DNA from: Lineus longissimus
Taxonomy: Eukaryota > Nemertea > Pilidiophora > Heteronemertea > Lineidae
DNA length: 64,000 bases
Reading direction: 5' to 3'
Assembly: GCF_910592395.1 (NCBI RefSeq)
Contig: NC_088311.1
Coordinates: 22,662,646-22,726,645, forward strand
The notes under the pieces are model-generated. The model saw only the letters and a program-made list of their open reading frames with translations, ran no database searches and was not told the origin of the DNA. Position numbers and translations under genes: made by a program. Of the stretch, positions 1 to 11,800 are shown piece by piece (the first letter of the stretch is position 1; each line of letters begins with the position of its first letter).

Positions 1-3000
1 TTCATTTCATGGGTAGAATTTGCCTGTGAAGAGCATGAGAAGAAAATAAGAGTAGTTCTCACTGACATTGACAACTATAGTGCATGCTGCAACCTTGAAA
101 TTACAAAGCATATTGTCCTGAACCTGATCAACGTGTTATTTGGCTCAACCAGTATTCATCTTCATCTTCCATTACATGAGTGGGTGGGGCCAGCAACCTA
201 TTTTCACTTTTCCCGTTACCTTCTTATGAACCCCGCATCAAAAATCACCTAACTTTCCCAGGGCCAAACTAAAATAATTCAAAAAGTAAATTTCTTCGAC
301 GTCTTTATGTAAATCGGCCATAATATAGCATTCCCCCGGAGCCAATTCGAATTCAAAAAGGAAATTTGGCGTTATTGAATTTCATTGAGTTCTTTGTGTG
401 GCAATTATGGAAATTTAAATCTCGGGATTTTGAGTCGCATTCCCTTACGGGTGTTCTTTTCATGAGAGTAAGTGATTCCTTTTTCCGGTATTATCTACGA
501 CCTGGTAGAAAGCAAAGAGCAACGCCTTATCAAATCAGATCGACTTTGGACCAGCTTCAAGGACAGAACAAGTGAAGTTGGATACTCACTCGTATTCCCG
601 ATCCTCGGACGGTTTTGGCTGGGGTTGGCATAGGCCTTTAATGCCATTGAGAACTGCATTTGGCCCTTACTAATGAATTAATGACTCAGCCCTTATAATG
701 AGAACCAGGAATAAAGTAATCAGCTTGAGAATCGGGAATAAAGAATAAGAAATAAGTAACCAACTTTAGGCTTTGTAAAACCAAGTAGTGACTTCATGGA
801 CAGCAGATCATTACACCATTGTAAGTTGAACATTAAATTTGTTCTGGACATATCGAATAAAGGATGGAAGGTTTCACAATTTAGGTGCAGATGGCAGAGA
901 CGGGTAGCAGACGGAGAAATGCTTCTGTCAGTCTCCCTGGCACAGCCAGAGCAGATGGGACAAAACCTGGCAGACCCTCTTTGTCTCAGTTGCGAATCCG
1001 CGACGAATCCGGTGAGAGATCTCTGTCACCTGTCAAGTCCCAACTATGATAGGTAAGAATATATATATCACCAAGTTCTATGCCTGAAAATGAATTAAAA
1101 TGCGTTGGATATATTGCTTATATCGTATCCGATCAGCCACGAACTTGGCAGGCGTCACATGCCCTAAAACGGATGGTGATAGGGAGCTGCCCAGAATGTT
1201 GTCTACACTCCCTGCATGTGCAGCACTATTCGGTCTCAGTTCATATACAAATGTACACGCATGTACGATAGATGGATGAAGCTGAATGGTTTTTAATGGT
1301 AAAGTATAACTATTTCTCTATAGTCTCAGGCATTCCAAGCGGCCCTTCAACTTCTTTACTCTCTCTCTCTTTCCTCTCCTGTCCATCTGAGTATCCAGTG
1401 TTGATTCAACCAGAATCCGAGTCCAGGTATGTCCGTCAATCATGTTCAAGGTCATCATGAAGTTTTGTACGCTTAATAAAAGCGGGGATAAAAGCAATTA
1501 ACAAATCCAATACATACTCGGTTTCATATTCAGTCCAGTCATTGAACAAATATCCCACCCCGGGGAATAAAAAACGTATCCACAATCCCTTCTGCCCCGA
1601 CAAACTCGGGCAGAAACACAGAGATGGAGATGGCAATATGTTGGCTTCTGCGACCACAGATGGGTCATCTGTTTGTAACGCCTAGAAACCCAGCAAGAAA
1701 CAAAGCCTCCGCCGGGACGGGGACAGCTGGACCCGACAGACTGCCGGCAAATTAAATTTACCGGCAGTGTCTAACGTCATTTCCTTGGCGTAAAATACGC
1801 CGCGTGGCCATCCGGTGGATGTGGCGTCAACTCGCAGAGAAACTCGCGCGGGAACTATAAGAGCTCATGCTGTAAGAGTTGCATATTGAATCCTCCCATA
1901 GCAGGCCGCTGTGTCTTGGACCTGTACTTACAAAAAGACCTGTTCAGTGAGGCTGTATTTTAGGCAACAGGAAAAGCATATGTTTATGTTGATGTACAAT
2001 CGACTCGAACATGTGTTCATGACCAACAACTCCAGTGGCGGAGTTTATAAGAAGTTTAAATGCATATACATGTATCAGTCTGGTGTCTGCATTCCAAAAT
2101 ATATCCCGATTATCATCTAACGAATCCATGCATGACTACATTGAAAAGATCATACATGGTTATACATGGTACATGTAAGATAAACCCCATGAAAAATCCT
2201 CATAAGTTCGTGAGTTATTTCAACATGAACCAGTATTCGTGTACGGAACCACAGACGTACATGTCACCCGGCATGTACAAACCCAATTGCAAGAAAGTAC
2301 GCTTTTGAGATTCGTAATTTTATTTTTATCTAATATTTTTTGTACATATATAAAATTGTATCGGTATGTTATCCCGTTACACGGAAGTTGCATGTCTCAT
2401 GTCGGGCAGTCACAGGCACGTAGGCTACTGATCATGAGTTTGAGCAAGCCGGAAAGCAAATTATTACATGTGAGCAAGTCGTCCTTATCCGAGTTCCTGT
2501 CCTTATTTCGTGCCTTCACGGAACTGACCTTGTGATTCCAATTGTTTCAACTCTCTCAATCACGGAGATGAACTCCGTTTGATTACAAACCAATATGTAT
2601 AACCAGATACAAGCGTGACACGGATATTAATGTTACAATCTCTGTTACAATTGATATATAATTCTCGGTTTGGTAACAATGCCAGGTGTCCAATTATCAT
2701 GACCATTGTTTAATCAGCCTAATTAGAAAACAAGTCAACGACAAACATCCTGATGGCAACTGTTAATTGCGGTAGGCCTACTCCTGAATGTTATCTGGTC
2801 AAGAATAACACACTGTTGTCACTATGACGATGAATATATTCTCTGTTGTATTCCTGTCGTTTTCGTTATTCTGCGATACCATTTGATTGTTTCATTCATT
2901 CACTCACATTCTTCAGAAATGCAGAGGTTGACGCTGCTAAATGAATGTCATGAGGCCTATGAACGCACATGGAGTGCATCTGTATCAGTAAGCTATCCGT

Positions 3001-5280
3001 CATCACAGAAATAGGTAGCACTGGCAGCAGTTTCCAGGCAGGGTGTCTGTAAAAAGAAGGTCATGATGTTAACATATTTCGATTTTTGCTGTACTGTACG
3101 CCCCATGCAAACGGCAGCACAAAACCCATTCATTTTAATTCATCAACAAGAAATTATAATCTTCTCAACACTGATGAAAGTACCCACCCCCGCCGTTGAT
3201 CGAGATGCCGTCAGTTGGCCCGGAGTTCACCCTCGAGAGATGAAGACATCCTCCCACGCCGCCGTGCAGCATCACCGGCAACCATTCAAGGCGAAGGGAT
3301 TCAATTGCCCTGTGAAATACGGCATTGTCTTCTTCGTATGGACCTGTTCGCGTGAATGGCTTCCGAAGAATAGGCGCCTTCGTCAGGGTGATGTTTCTCA
3401 CAGGCTCAGCCTCACCTGTTCGCACCTGTGAGAGAGGTTTATCTTAACCTGTGTACTCAGTGTAATTGTCCCCAAGCAGGTGTCTCAGTTGTTACCTACT
3501 TGGTTACATGGGGAGTAAACAGTCATGTAGATGTCATGGGCCTTGCATGCACAGTGACTGTTGAATGCACGAGATAGTGAGCAAAGTAGGCCTAATTGCC
3601 AAACGCTTTATTGTTACCATGCTGGAAATTAATTGCAAGGGCAGATCACTTACAACATGTACATGTATAATACATGCAATTAAACATGTATCTCGACTCC
3701 GTTGCGTCAGTCATCTAGATGTTTAGTGACGACCCAAATTCTCAAACATCATGCAGATGGAAATATCTGCTTTGAGAATCAACCATTTTAAAGCTTTCTG
3801 TATCAGTGCGGTTTGGAACGAGATATGAATTATGAATAAGATCGGGCGACAATAAAATAAATGAAACACCACAACAAGGTAAATAAAATGCCAGGTGCGT
3901 GCTTTATGTATCGGAGATCAGAGAAAAAACACGACAGAATGGATTATCCATTATAGAAAAGAATAACATGAATTATGTTTGACTTAACGAATACACTTTA
4001 CACAGTCTTTATTTACAAGCAGGCCTGCGAGGGCCTACGTGAATGACACGGTATGTATTACAATGGTATGATTTATATTCTAACTGAACAATATCAAGTC
4101 CCATGGCCATCTGCGATCGCGCAGCCGGTGCGAAGAATAGACAGGCTTAAAGAAAGCTAATAATACAAATCGTGCCACAAGGAACATTCTTCAAAACATT
4201 TATCCACGTATTCAAAAATATTGAACTCAACAGGTGTGAGAAGAGGGGAGTAGGCCTCAACGTGCCCGCCTGGACGGGCAAGCGACCCAGGGTGCGTTGC
4301 CATCCAGTCATGCTACTCGAGTAGGTCCAATGTGGGTGGGTTACATTCTGTTGCTTCAGCTTCAGGAGCCAGTTCACCTTGTTGCTTGACCCTGTTTTCA
4401 TCAGCTCGAATCATTCCCGCTGGGCTCCGTTGCTAGGCCCTACCCGTGCAAGAAGTGTTAAAGTCCTGCCGATAAAAATGTGAACATGTTTTGCATCATA
4501 CCTGAATGCATTGCTAACCAGATGTTAATCAAGATAAAAGTTACATGTTTACTAAACAATGTGTTAACATTGGATTAACTAGTATCGAAATAGGGGTTAG
4601 ATGTGGATTAACACATTGGTCTGCAAAATCTCTACAGATCAGTCAATAAGGATTGATTGAGATTAATAGGGATCAACACCAAGGTATTTTGGGCCAAGGT
4701 ATGGAAGCATCATTGGTTGTTGCAATCACACCATGCTCAAATAAAATGCTAATGTATGTGAAAAATGTTTTCCGCGGCCAACGGTAGGCCTACACGGCAA
4801 CAACTCATGGACTCATGGGTGGGATGAGGGATAACCCCCAACACAGCAACACACTGAGATAGATAGGCCTAATTGCATGGAATGAGAAGTTGGCGCTGCA
4901 GCAACATATGTAGACCTACACAACCATGTGTGAGGGAAATAAAGCAGGCCACCCGAGTCACCCCAATGAAAGCTTATTCTCGCCTAAAGTTTTTACCAAG
5001 CCAACCAAAAGTCCCCTGAAGAGGATCCAAAAACGACCCGAAAGACCCTCTTTAACCGCAACTACAACTTGATTTGAAACTATCCCGTCAAGTGGCTCAA
5101 AGCTAACTGAGTCAATCAAATTAAAAATCCGCCTCAGGATCCCGAATGACAAGACAGCAGACGGTTGCAGACAGAAGTGACAACTCGGTGATTTGTGTCC
5201 TTGTGGCCACCGGGGTCGAAACTATTTATTTCCTCCGCGATAACCCGGCAAATTTCTGCAAATTATCCTCGAAATATAAT
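1..5280. other. Intergenic DNA, no gene recognised
   Basis: No open reading frame here exceeds about 125 codons. None shows a recognisable domain, or an exon-like block bounded by splice sites whose translation resembles a known family. Palindromic TACATGTA-type words are frequent around 2040-2290 and 3655-3680, and AGGCCTA words are scattered. A distant exon, an enhancer or a lncRNA cannot be excluded by reading alone. Confidence 0.5.
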
Positions 5281-5300
5281 ATATTACTGTAACGCTTCTC

Positions 5301-5637
5301 GGCGCCGCTCATTCCAAACATTTGTAATCTGACCGACCGTATGCGATACTGGTTCCTTGTGTGTACAGCAATGTGGGGCTGTGTCGACGAAAACATTCTG
5401 ATAGTTCAACTCCAAAAAGAACATACATAAATTTATGCAAATTTGCAGGTGTGCTAGTGTGAAGTATCATGAGGCCGAAGGTGACAAATTCTAATGCAAT
5501 TTATCAGTCACTTGAGGGTCGGTTCCATTGAAGTTTACTATGATTGACAAGAGTGCTTGGTTAGTGACCGCCGTGGCGGCGCCAAGTCGATAGTCTGTAC
5601 ACACACTATGAATAGGTGACGTCACGAGACTGGCGCC
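5301..5637 (+). promoter_or_regulatory. Candidate upstream control cluster of the ID gene (GGCGCC x3, CRE, GTCTG)
   Basis: Three GGCGCC words lie at 5301-5306, 5578-5583 and 5632-5637. A perfect palindromic CRE (TGACGTCA) is at 5617-5624 and a GTCTG Smad-type word at 5593-5597. GGCGCC-type boxes with nearby GTCT/CAGAC are the known form of BMP/Smad elements in vertebrate Id promoters, and Id genes are direct BMP targets. Spacing here is 9 nt between GGCGCC and GTCTG, so it is not the strict N5 arrangement. Function is inferred from motif content and position about 500-800 bp upstream of the predicted start. Confidence 0.35.
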
Positions 5638-6090
5638 GGCCCGTCGCAGTCGGTCGGACAGAACTATGGCATGTTCTTGGCTATTAATCACTTGTCAACT
5701 ATGCTTATACTTGTCCCATGAAAAGAGTGAGTACACACTGATTTTGTGGGAACCGTTCTCAAGGAGTTGGCGTATCTTTAGGTGCATTTTGGCCAGTGAG
5801 ACAGCATTTTTTATAACTTTTATTCACATTCGTAAAAAGTTTTCTAACTTTTCGCCAACCCAAGAAAGTGCCAGACACTTTCGTTGGTGTAGTTTGTGTG
5901 GCACACAATAGACGGCATTGAAGCGTGAACGGGTAATGCAAACCTCAAGTCGCCTGGGCGGTCCGCACTGACAGACCACTTCTGTAAGCGGTATTCTGAT
6001 TGGCTATCGGTGTTAATAACCGTGAATAGATTACAATAGGGTTGTTTGGTCATAATTAATCACATGTCGGTTTGAATAGGAGCTGATGAT

Positions 6091-6125
6091 TATTTATTAG
6101 TGCTTACACATCTCAGTCCTCAGTC
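6091..6125 (+). promoter_or_regulatory. Putative core promoter of the ID gene (TATA-like + Inr-like)
   Basis: TATTTATT at 6091-6098 is followed by two initiator-like TCAGTCC words at 6113-6119 and 6119-6125. The second lies about 28-30 bp from the TATA-like box, the usual spacing. The predicted start codon is at 6228, leaving a 5'UTR of about 105 nt. No 5'UTR intron is needed to reach the ATG. Confidence 0.4.
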
Positions 6126-6227
6126 CACGACAGAATACTGACAGCATCGCATCGTTGAATTATCGCTCTGACTTCTGCATTTGGATTTTATCATTCGTAT
6201 TTTAGGATTACACATCCAGAAAGCAAC

Positions 6228-7792
6228 ATGAAGGTCGAAGCCAAGTCTGTCGCTCTTACGAGGAAAGAATTCGGTTTGAAAACGGAGGGTTTCAAGATTT
6301 CGAAGCCGACGAACAAGCTTGAAAGCAACGCAGAGATGCAGGCATGCTTTAAGAAATTAAAGGAATTAGTACCAACGGTTCCTCAGCACACGAGGTTGAA
6401 CCAGGTGGACCTTTTACAACACGTAATAGACTATATTTTGGACTTAGAAATCACATTAGACACTCATCCAGCATCCAGCAGCTTACCTCATCTTGTCAAT
6501 GCCATGAGCCAAGCGACGCGGACGCCATTAGGAGAAAATACAGTGAATACGTCACATAATCAGGTATGTATCTTTAATTCTATCAAAATATAAATTCATT
6601 TCAGTTTTGCAGGGGAGAGGATCGAATTTGTGGTTGATAGCCCATCAGTCGCAACAAATAATCAGGTAATTGTGTACTTTCATTTTAGGTGGTGCCAACT
6701 CGGCGTGCTACGGTATTGATGATCGTCGCCATTACGTCGCATTTATTATGTTTGTGCGTATTTGTTTATCATCAGCAGCCATTTATTTTTACTAACGGAT
6801 TGGGAAAATAAAATGCCCTAGCCTCTTCCAAAAGCAAGCTGCAAGGCAATGCTTCATTTGCGCAATTGCTGATCAGCTGATCTCACTTTCTTGTCACCTG
6901 TCACTCGACCAATTCTACTGAGCTTACCCACACAACGCGTCACGTAATCGGCACTTTAGTAGCTTGGAGGATTGGGTATTTTTCCTCAGGGTCTTACTTG
7001 TAATCTTCTATTAAATCAATTGCATAAATTGTCATTTTGACCTGGGACGTATTTCGCAAGTTTCCCATACTTGGGCTCCCAATCCTTTGCATACTTCGTT
7101 TTCCTTTCTGAGCCTTCATCGATCTCAATATCTGCACTAGAACAACATTCAGTGATCGTTAGATGCGGGCATCTACGTTTTCTGTTCCCAACATCAATTG
7201 GTACAGTCAAATTTATCATTTATTAATTGGATATCAAATGGTCCTGAAAGGGCCAAGATGTAAGCAAAATATCACCCAGTGTTTCCACCGTGGGGAACCA
7301 AAGAAACACTAATATATATATATATATATATATACATATTTGAAATTAAAATGTGAAGAGAGACAACACCTGAGGTTTTACCACCAAGTTTTACAGGTCA
7401 CACAACATAGTAACATGGACACCTGTCCAAATTAAATACAGTAATAGATAACACAGCATGCAAGATGGTGTTGCCACCCTATACCATGTTCACCTGAGAA
7501 ATATCAAGAATGAATATCCCATACATGTATTTCGCCATATTCGTTGCCGTTGTTCGTCACTATAAAGAAGGATTACATGTATATACCAGAGATTCCGTGT
7601 TCATGAAATTTGTATTGAAGGCCCCTTCCCCGGTGCCAGTGGTCACCTAAATTACTTGTCAATGCAAGTGTTCTCAATTCTCATTTGTTGATGGAAATAT
7701 TTTCTAATTATTTCTTTGAACTTCGTATTTTTCAGATGTCACATTTAGAAAAGTCGCCATCCGAATGTGTGCAGAGACCTGTTTCGTGTTGA
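6228..7792 (+). CDS. ID: Inhibitor of DNA binding (ID / extramacrochaetae) HLH protein
   Basis: Two coding exons: 6228-6563 (phase 0, donor CAG|gtatgt) and 7736-7792 (acceptor tttttcag, stop TGA), giving 130 aa. Residues about 36-78 form a helix-loop-helix with the ID signature: KLKELVPTVPQ in helix 1 and loop, and LLQHVIDYILDLEITLD in helix 2. There is no basic DNA-binding region before helix 1. Proteins of this family dimerise with E-protein type bHLH factors in the nucleus and stop them binding E-boxes, delaying differentiation. The intron just after the HLH matches the position known in vertebrate Id genes. The second exon adds only 18 residues, ending CVQRPVSC. Reading through the first donor would stop at 6593, giving a possible 121-aa form. 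The ATG context (gcaacATGaag) is reasonable. Family assignment is very secure; which vertebrate paralogue is closest is not meaningful here. Confidence 0.93.
7312..7334. repeat. (TA)n microsatellite in ID intron 1
   Basis: About 23 nt of alternating A and T inside the 1.17-kb coding intron of the ID gene. It is likely length-polymorphic. Confidence 0.9.
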
Positions 7793-8876
7793 ATGACAGA
7801 ATGAAATCAGTCAGGTTTTAACAATTGCAGGTAAGCATCTTTAAAAAACGAATAAAAAAAATATGAGTTTGTTCAGTTTACATTATGTCATACGCAATAA
7901 TTTCAAAATAAGAAAGAAGAGTTCGTATTCAGTCCTTGTTTGGTCGTTTGCATCATGATGATGTTAAAATTGCGCAATACCAAATTGAGTTCTTTTTCTC
8001 GAATCATTGATCCTCCTAATAATATAAATATTCAATTATATGATTTATAATAAAATTTGTAAGAAGTTGACCGACCTGCCTTAATTGTGAGAAAGTTAGA
8101 TTATGTAGCGTCGGATCAATTAAACACGTGAGAGGTTCATTTTGATTTAAAGTGGCCAGCTATTGAAATGTGTCGCCGTGATTTTTCACAAAACCTTATT
8201 TAGTTTGTTTAGTGGTTTAGCTTGCATGTATAGCAATGCACCACCCGGGGGAGTCTATTTACGACCCAGACTTGGTGGCGTCAACGGTTCCTCCTTCAAA
8301 TCCGGCTTTCCACTTGAACAGATTGTCATTGCTGTTGTTTCAACACTCGGGTTCGTCACACGGCCCGATGCAACTCGCTGCCATTCATGATGTCCAATGT
8401 GAAAGCAGTGTTCAATTGACCTGGTGTGGTACTAAACCTTTTCTAGCATGGCCCTATTATTGTGTTGCCCACCTGTATTTATTCCTTCCCTTAATCTGAT
8501 TACAGGCTAAGAATGCGACGGCGACACGGCGGCGCCAGCTCGTTGTTGGTGACATTCCAAGGGTCCGTCCTCTAGCCCAGGTGGCCGGATGGATGCCAAG
8601 CTAGTCATAATACCAGAGGGTCAACATGGACACCATAGGTCGCACGGATTATGCGGCCAAATTTTGGTGCAATCAAGTTGGCGTTATTGTTGAGGATGAG
8701 ATGAATATGAGATGGTCCCGACATGGGAACGAAGGAATCGGTGATCAGACAGGACAACACTCCACCTAAAAATACAAGGACAATGCAATAGGAATGTTGA
8801 AAAGAAGACTCATATAATGAGGATTAATGGATTATTTCAAATGAGATTGTATCACAAGACTCTAACTAAAAATAAA
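7793..8876 (+). promoter_or_regulatory. ID 3'UTR with probable intron and poly(A) signal
   Basis: After the stop codon the exon continues to a strong donor (ttgcag|gtaagc, exon end about 7830). A matching acceptor lies near 8505 (tgattacag|gctaag). An AATAAA is at 8871-8876. This suggests a 3'UTR intron of about 675 nt, as known for some vertebrate Id genes. The ORFs at 8163-8499 fall within or next to this intron and show no recognisable domain. Confidence 0.45.
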
Positions 8877-8879
8877 AGC

Positions 8880-11800
8880 TTAGGACATTCCCTCGACGTA
8901 AAGAAGAACTTCGTGGATTGTGGATCACTTGAAAAATTTTTACACACGCAAAATTTGCTTTTTAATATCTTAACCTGAAGCAAGTCAATGCATTTACACA
9001 TGTACACATATCTTGTCGAAAAATGAATACTTCACATGAATCCAACATGCATTGTGAAAGATTGTTTCTATCGAAACTGTATCGTATTAGCCCTGGGGAA
9101 TATGGACTTTAGTTTTGGGAAGAGTCTAATGTGCTTCGTATCACCGAATTTCTAGTGGAGATTTTTTAAAATATGTACCGAGCTATGTACTCTGTCTAAA
9201 TGGTGCATTTATCTAGGTTGCGGCCTGGATGTTTTGTCGTGCTAGATTCGCCATAGTATTGATTATGTAAGATAAATATTGTCAGATTTAAGAATGAGAT
9301 AAAGTGGATGAGAACTTTAAGCGTGAGACGTCTGATTTGTTTGCTAAGAAATTTAAGAGGTCATTTTACCAATCTTGGTTACTCTGTCATTTGACGCAAG
9401 TTTTTTTTTAAATGCTGGAAAGCTGATCAGTGTACTTTTTATCAAAACCTACCGGTATCTCAAGAAGCGGTCGTCACAAAAATGTTGCAATCGAGGCCAG
9501 TCTTCAAAAGATCAATACAGCCATTTGTATCAAACTACATTTATTTTCAATTTCGCAAATCCAGTTGAGCTTTTAAACTTCTGCTGGTCGCGTTCATAAA
9601 CTTTGATGTCATGATAGTGAACTTGGTGTTTTAGGGTGTTTCTCCATGTCGTTAAATATGGGTCATGTCATTGTCCTGTTTTCTTAAACCTTTGATCTTT
9701 TTTTTGGTGCGTGGCGAGATCTATCAATTAATTAGTTACCGATGACGGTCATTGATTAGATAAAACGTGGTAATTAAATGTACTGAAATCGTACAGTAAA
9801 ATCGCGTAGTTCATCATTTTCTAATGTCGAATTCAATTAATTGCTAGTTCCACTGCCCGCTACTTATTTTGTAAGACCAAGAATGTAGTATGTAGCAAGT
9901 TGTCGTTTCAGCGACGTCGCTTTTTATGTGATATTTCTTGTAAAAATCAAATGAAAGTTGTACAAAGTCTATGAAAGTATAAGATTAAAATACTCGTTTT
10001 GTAAATAACAGCGTAACACTGAATTAGCTTCGTTTATGTCACGATCGCTCAAAATGTCTTCCAAGTTACAAATTGATAAACTGATGAGAATTGATTACAA
10101 GTAACATACTTATGAGGCGAGGAAAGGTCACATTTACGGATACTGCTCGTCAACATATCCTCTACAGTTTAGCTCGACCTCCTAAGTCGAGTGCCCAGAA
10201 AACGGTTTTCAGACCTGCAGTGCACCCATCCATCACGCGTACGATCAAGGACTGCAGCCTGATTCGTGTACAAGAAACCACGGGCACCCCTCCCAAGGTT
10301 ACACTCCGCAGTGTGCCCTTTCCTCTCCCGTCATAACAGATGGCCCCGAACACTGCACACACACAAAGCAGTTTGGACCCTTTATGGTTTCTAAGGAACC
10401 AGTTGACGCACCTGGTTGACAGACCGGATGGCATCTGCAGCAATGAATGAATACCCAGTCTCACTCTGACCTTGACAGATTCTCACTTCTCGTGGGAGTG
10501 TTGAGACCCTCATTAAAAATAGCTTTTGGCAAACCCCCGGAAAATTGTTTCACATAAACCACAGATCGTATTCATTGGCACGCCAACGTTCTCCATGGCA
10601 AGCCACCTGCACTGCAGCAGGAAGAAACCGTTCTTGAATCTGGCGAGCACTTTTTCTACTTTGGTATAGCTAGAGTCTTTCAAATAAATTTATACTCAGC
10701 CATTGGACCAAGATATTTGGAAATCAGCTGCAATCGCATTTCTCGGCTGTTGAATTAAGATCTGCCAATGATATTGCGTGTCAAGAGAGAGAAATATCTT
10801 TCCTCCAGTGCGAGCGAGCCTTTAACCCGGGCCCAATACACATACGTGTAGTTACGTGACCTCACCAAGTGAGAGATTTGGAAAGTTCGTGTCCGTACCA
10901 CTGTCCATGCAGTATGACCAACAAATTAACGAACTTGAATTATGTATTTTTACATAACTTACATAACTTATACAAAGTTTCACTGTTGCACATGTGGTTT
11001 AAGCGGCAGGTAATACATTGTTCATCACAATATTATGTCATTCCCTGTCAGAGAATGTTTTCAAAACGTATCATTGCTATTTGGGTGTCAATCACGTCTG
11101 ATTCAGTGACAGAAGACTTTATTTGGACATATTTTTGGTGTATATTGCAAAAGTAGGCCCAGAACCCCACTCATTATCTCGGATTACTGCCCATGGCAAT
11201 GTTGTGAACCATGCACATAAGGTACATTTATATACAATCATCAAGGCCTACTATAATGCAAATGATAAATTAAGGAAAAGAACAAAAAGATTATCACAAC
11301 ATTTTGCATTAATCTGTGGATTGGTTTGGGGAGGGGCAGTTTATGCATGTTTAGGCCGAGTTGTCAGGCAAAAGCCTTGCACCTGAAACGGATAACTCCT
11401 TTCAAGTGGGGTCATTGTTGAGTGAAGTAGGGCCTGCACAGGCCACAGCAGATTCGAGGGTACTTAACTTAATCAAACAAAAAAATCAACGCAAATTAAT
11501 CTGACTTTCACATTCTCTCCCCTGATGACAAACTAATAGTATTTTGTCATTACGGATTGGTCATTGAACACCGTGCTATTTCCTCTCTAAAACAATAACC
11601 CGTGGTCAGGACTAAAGGCGTGCCTCCACACAAACTCACGTTTCACTGATATTAAGGAAATTTCGTATTAAAAACGCGGTAGAAGTCGACAGCTATCCGT
11701 TCGACACTATTTTTCTGGACGACAGAAAAAAAAATGTTCGTTCAGAACTCGACACCAGTCATGTCAGTGGTGTCCTCTGACCAGGGGAGGGTACAGGCTT

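Noticed and set aside
3063-3431. 122-codon ORF
   Set aside because: An ORF also covers most of the other strand, no domain or exon pattern is seen, and length is within chance for this much DNA.
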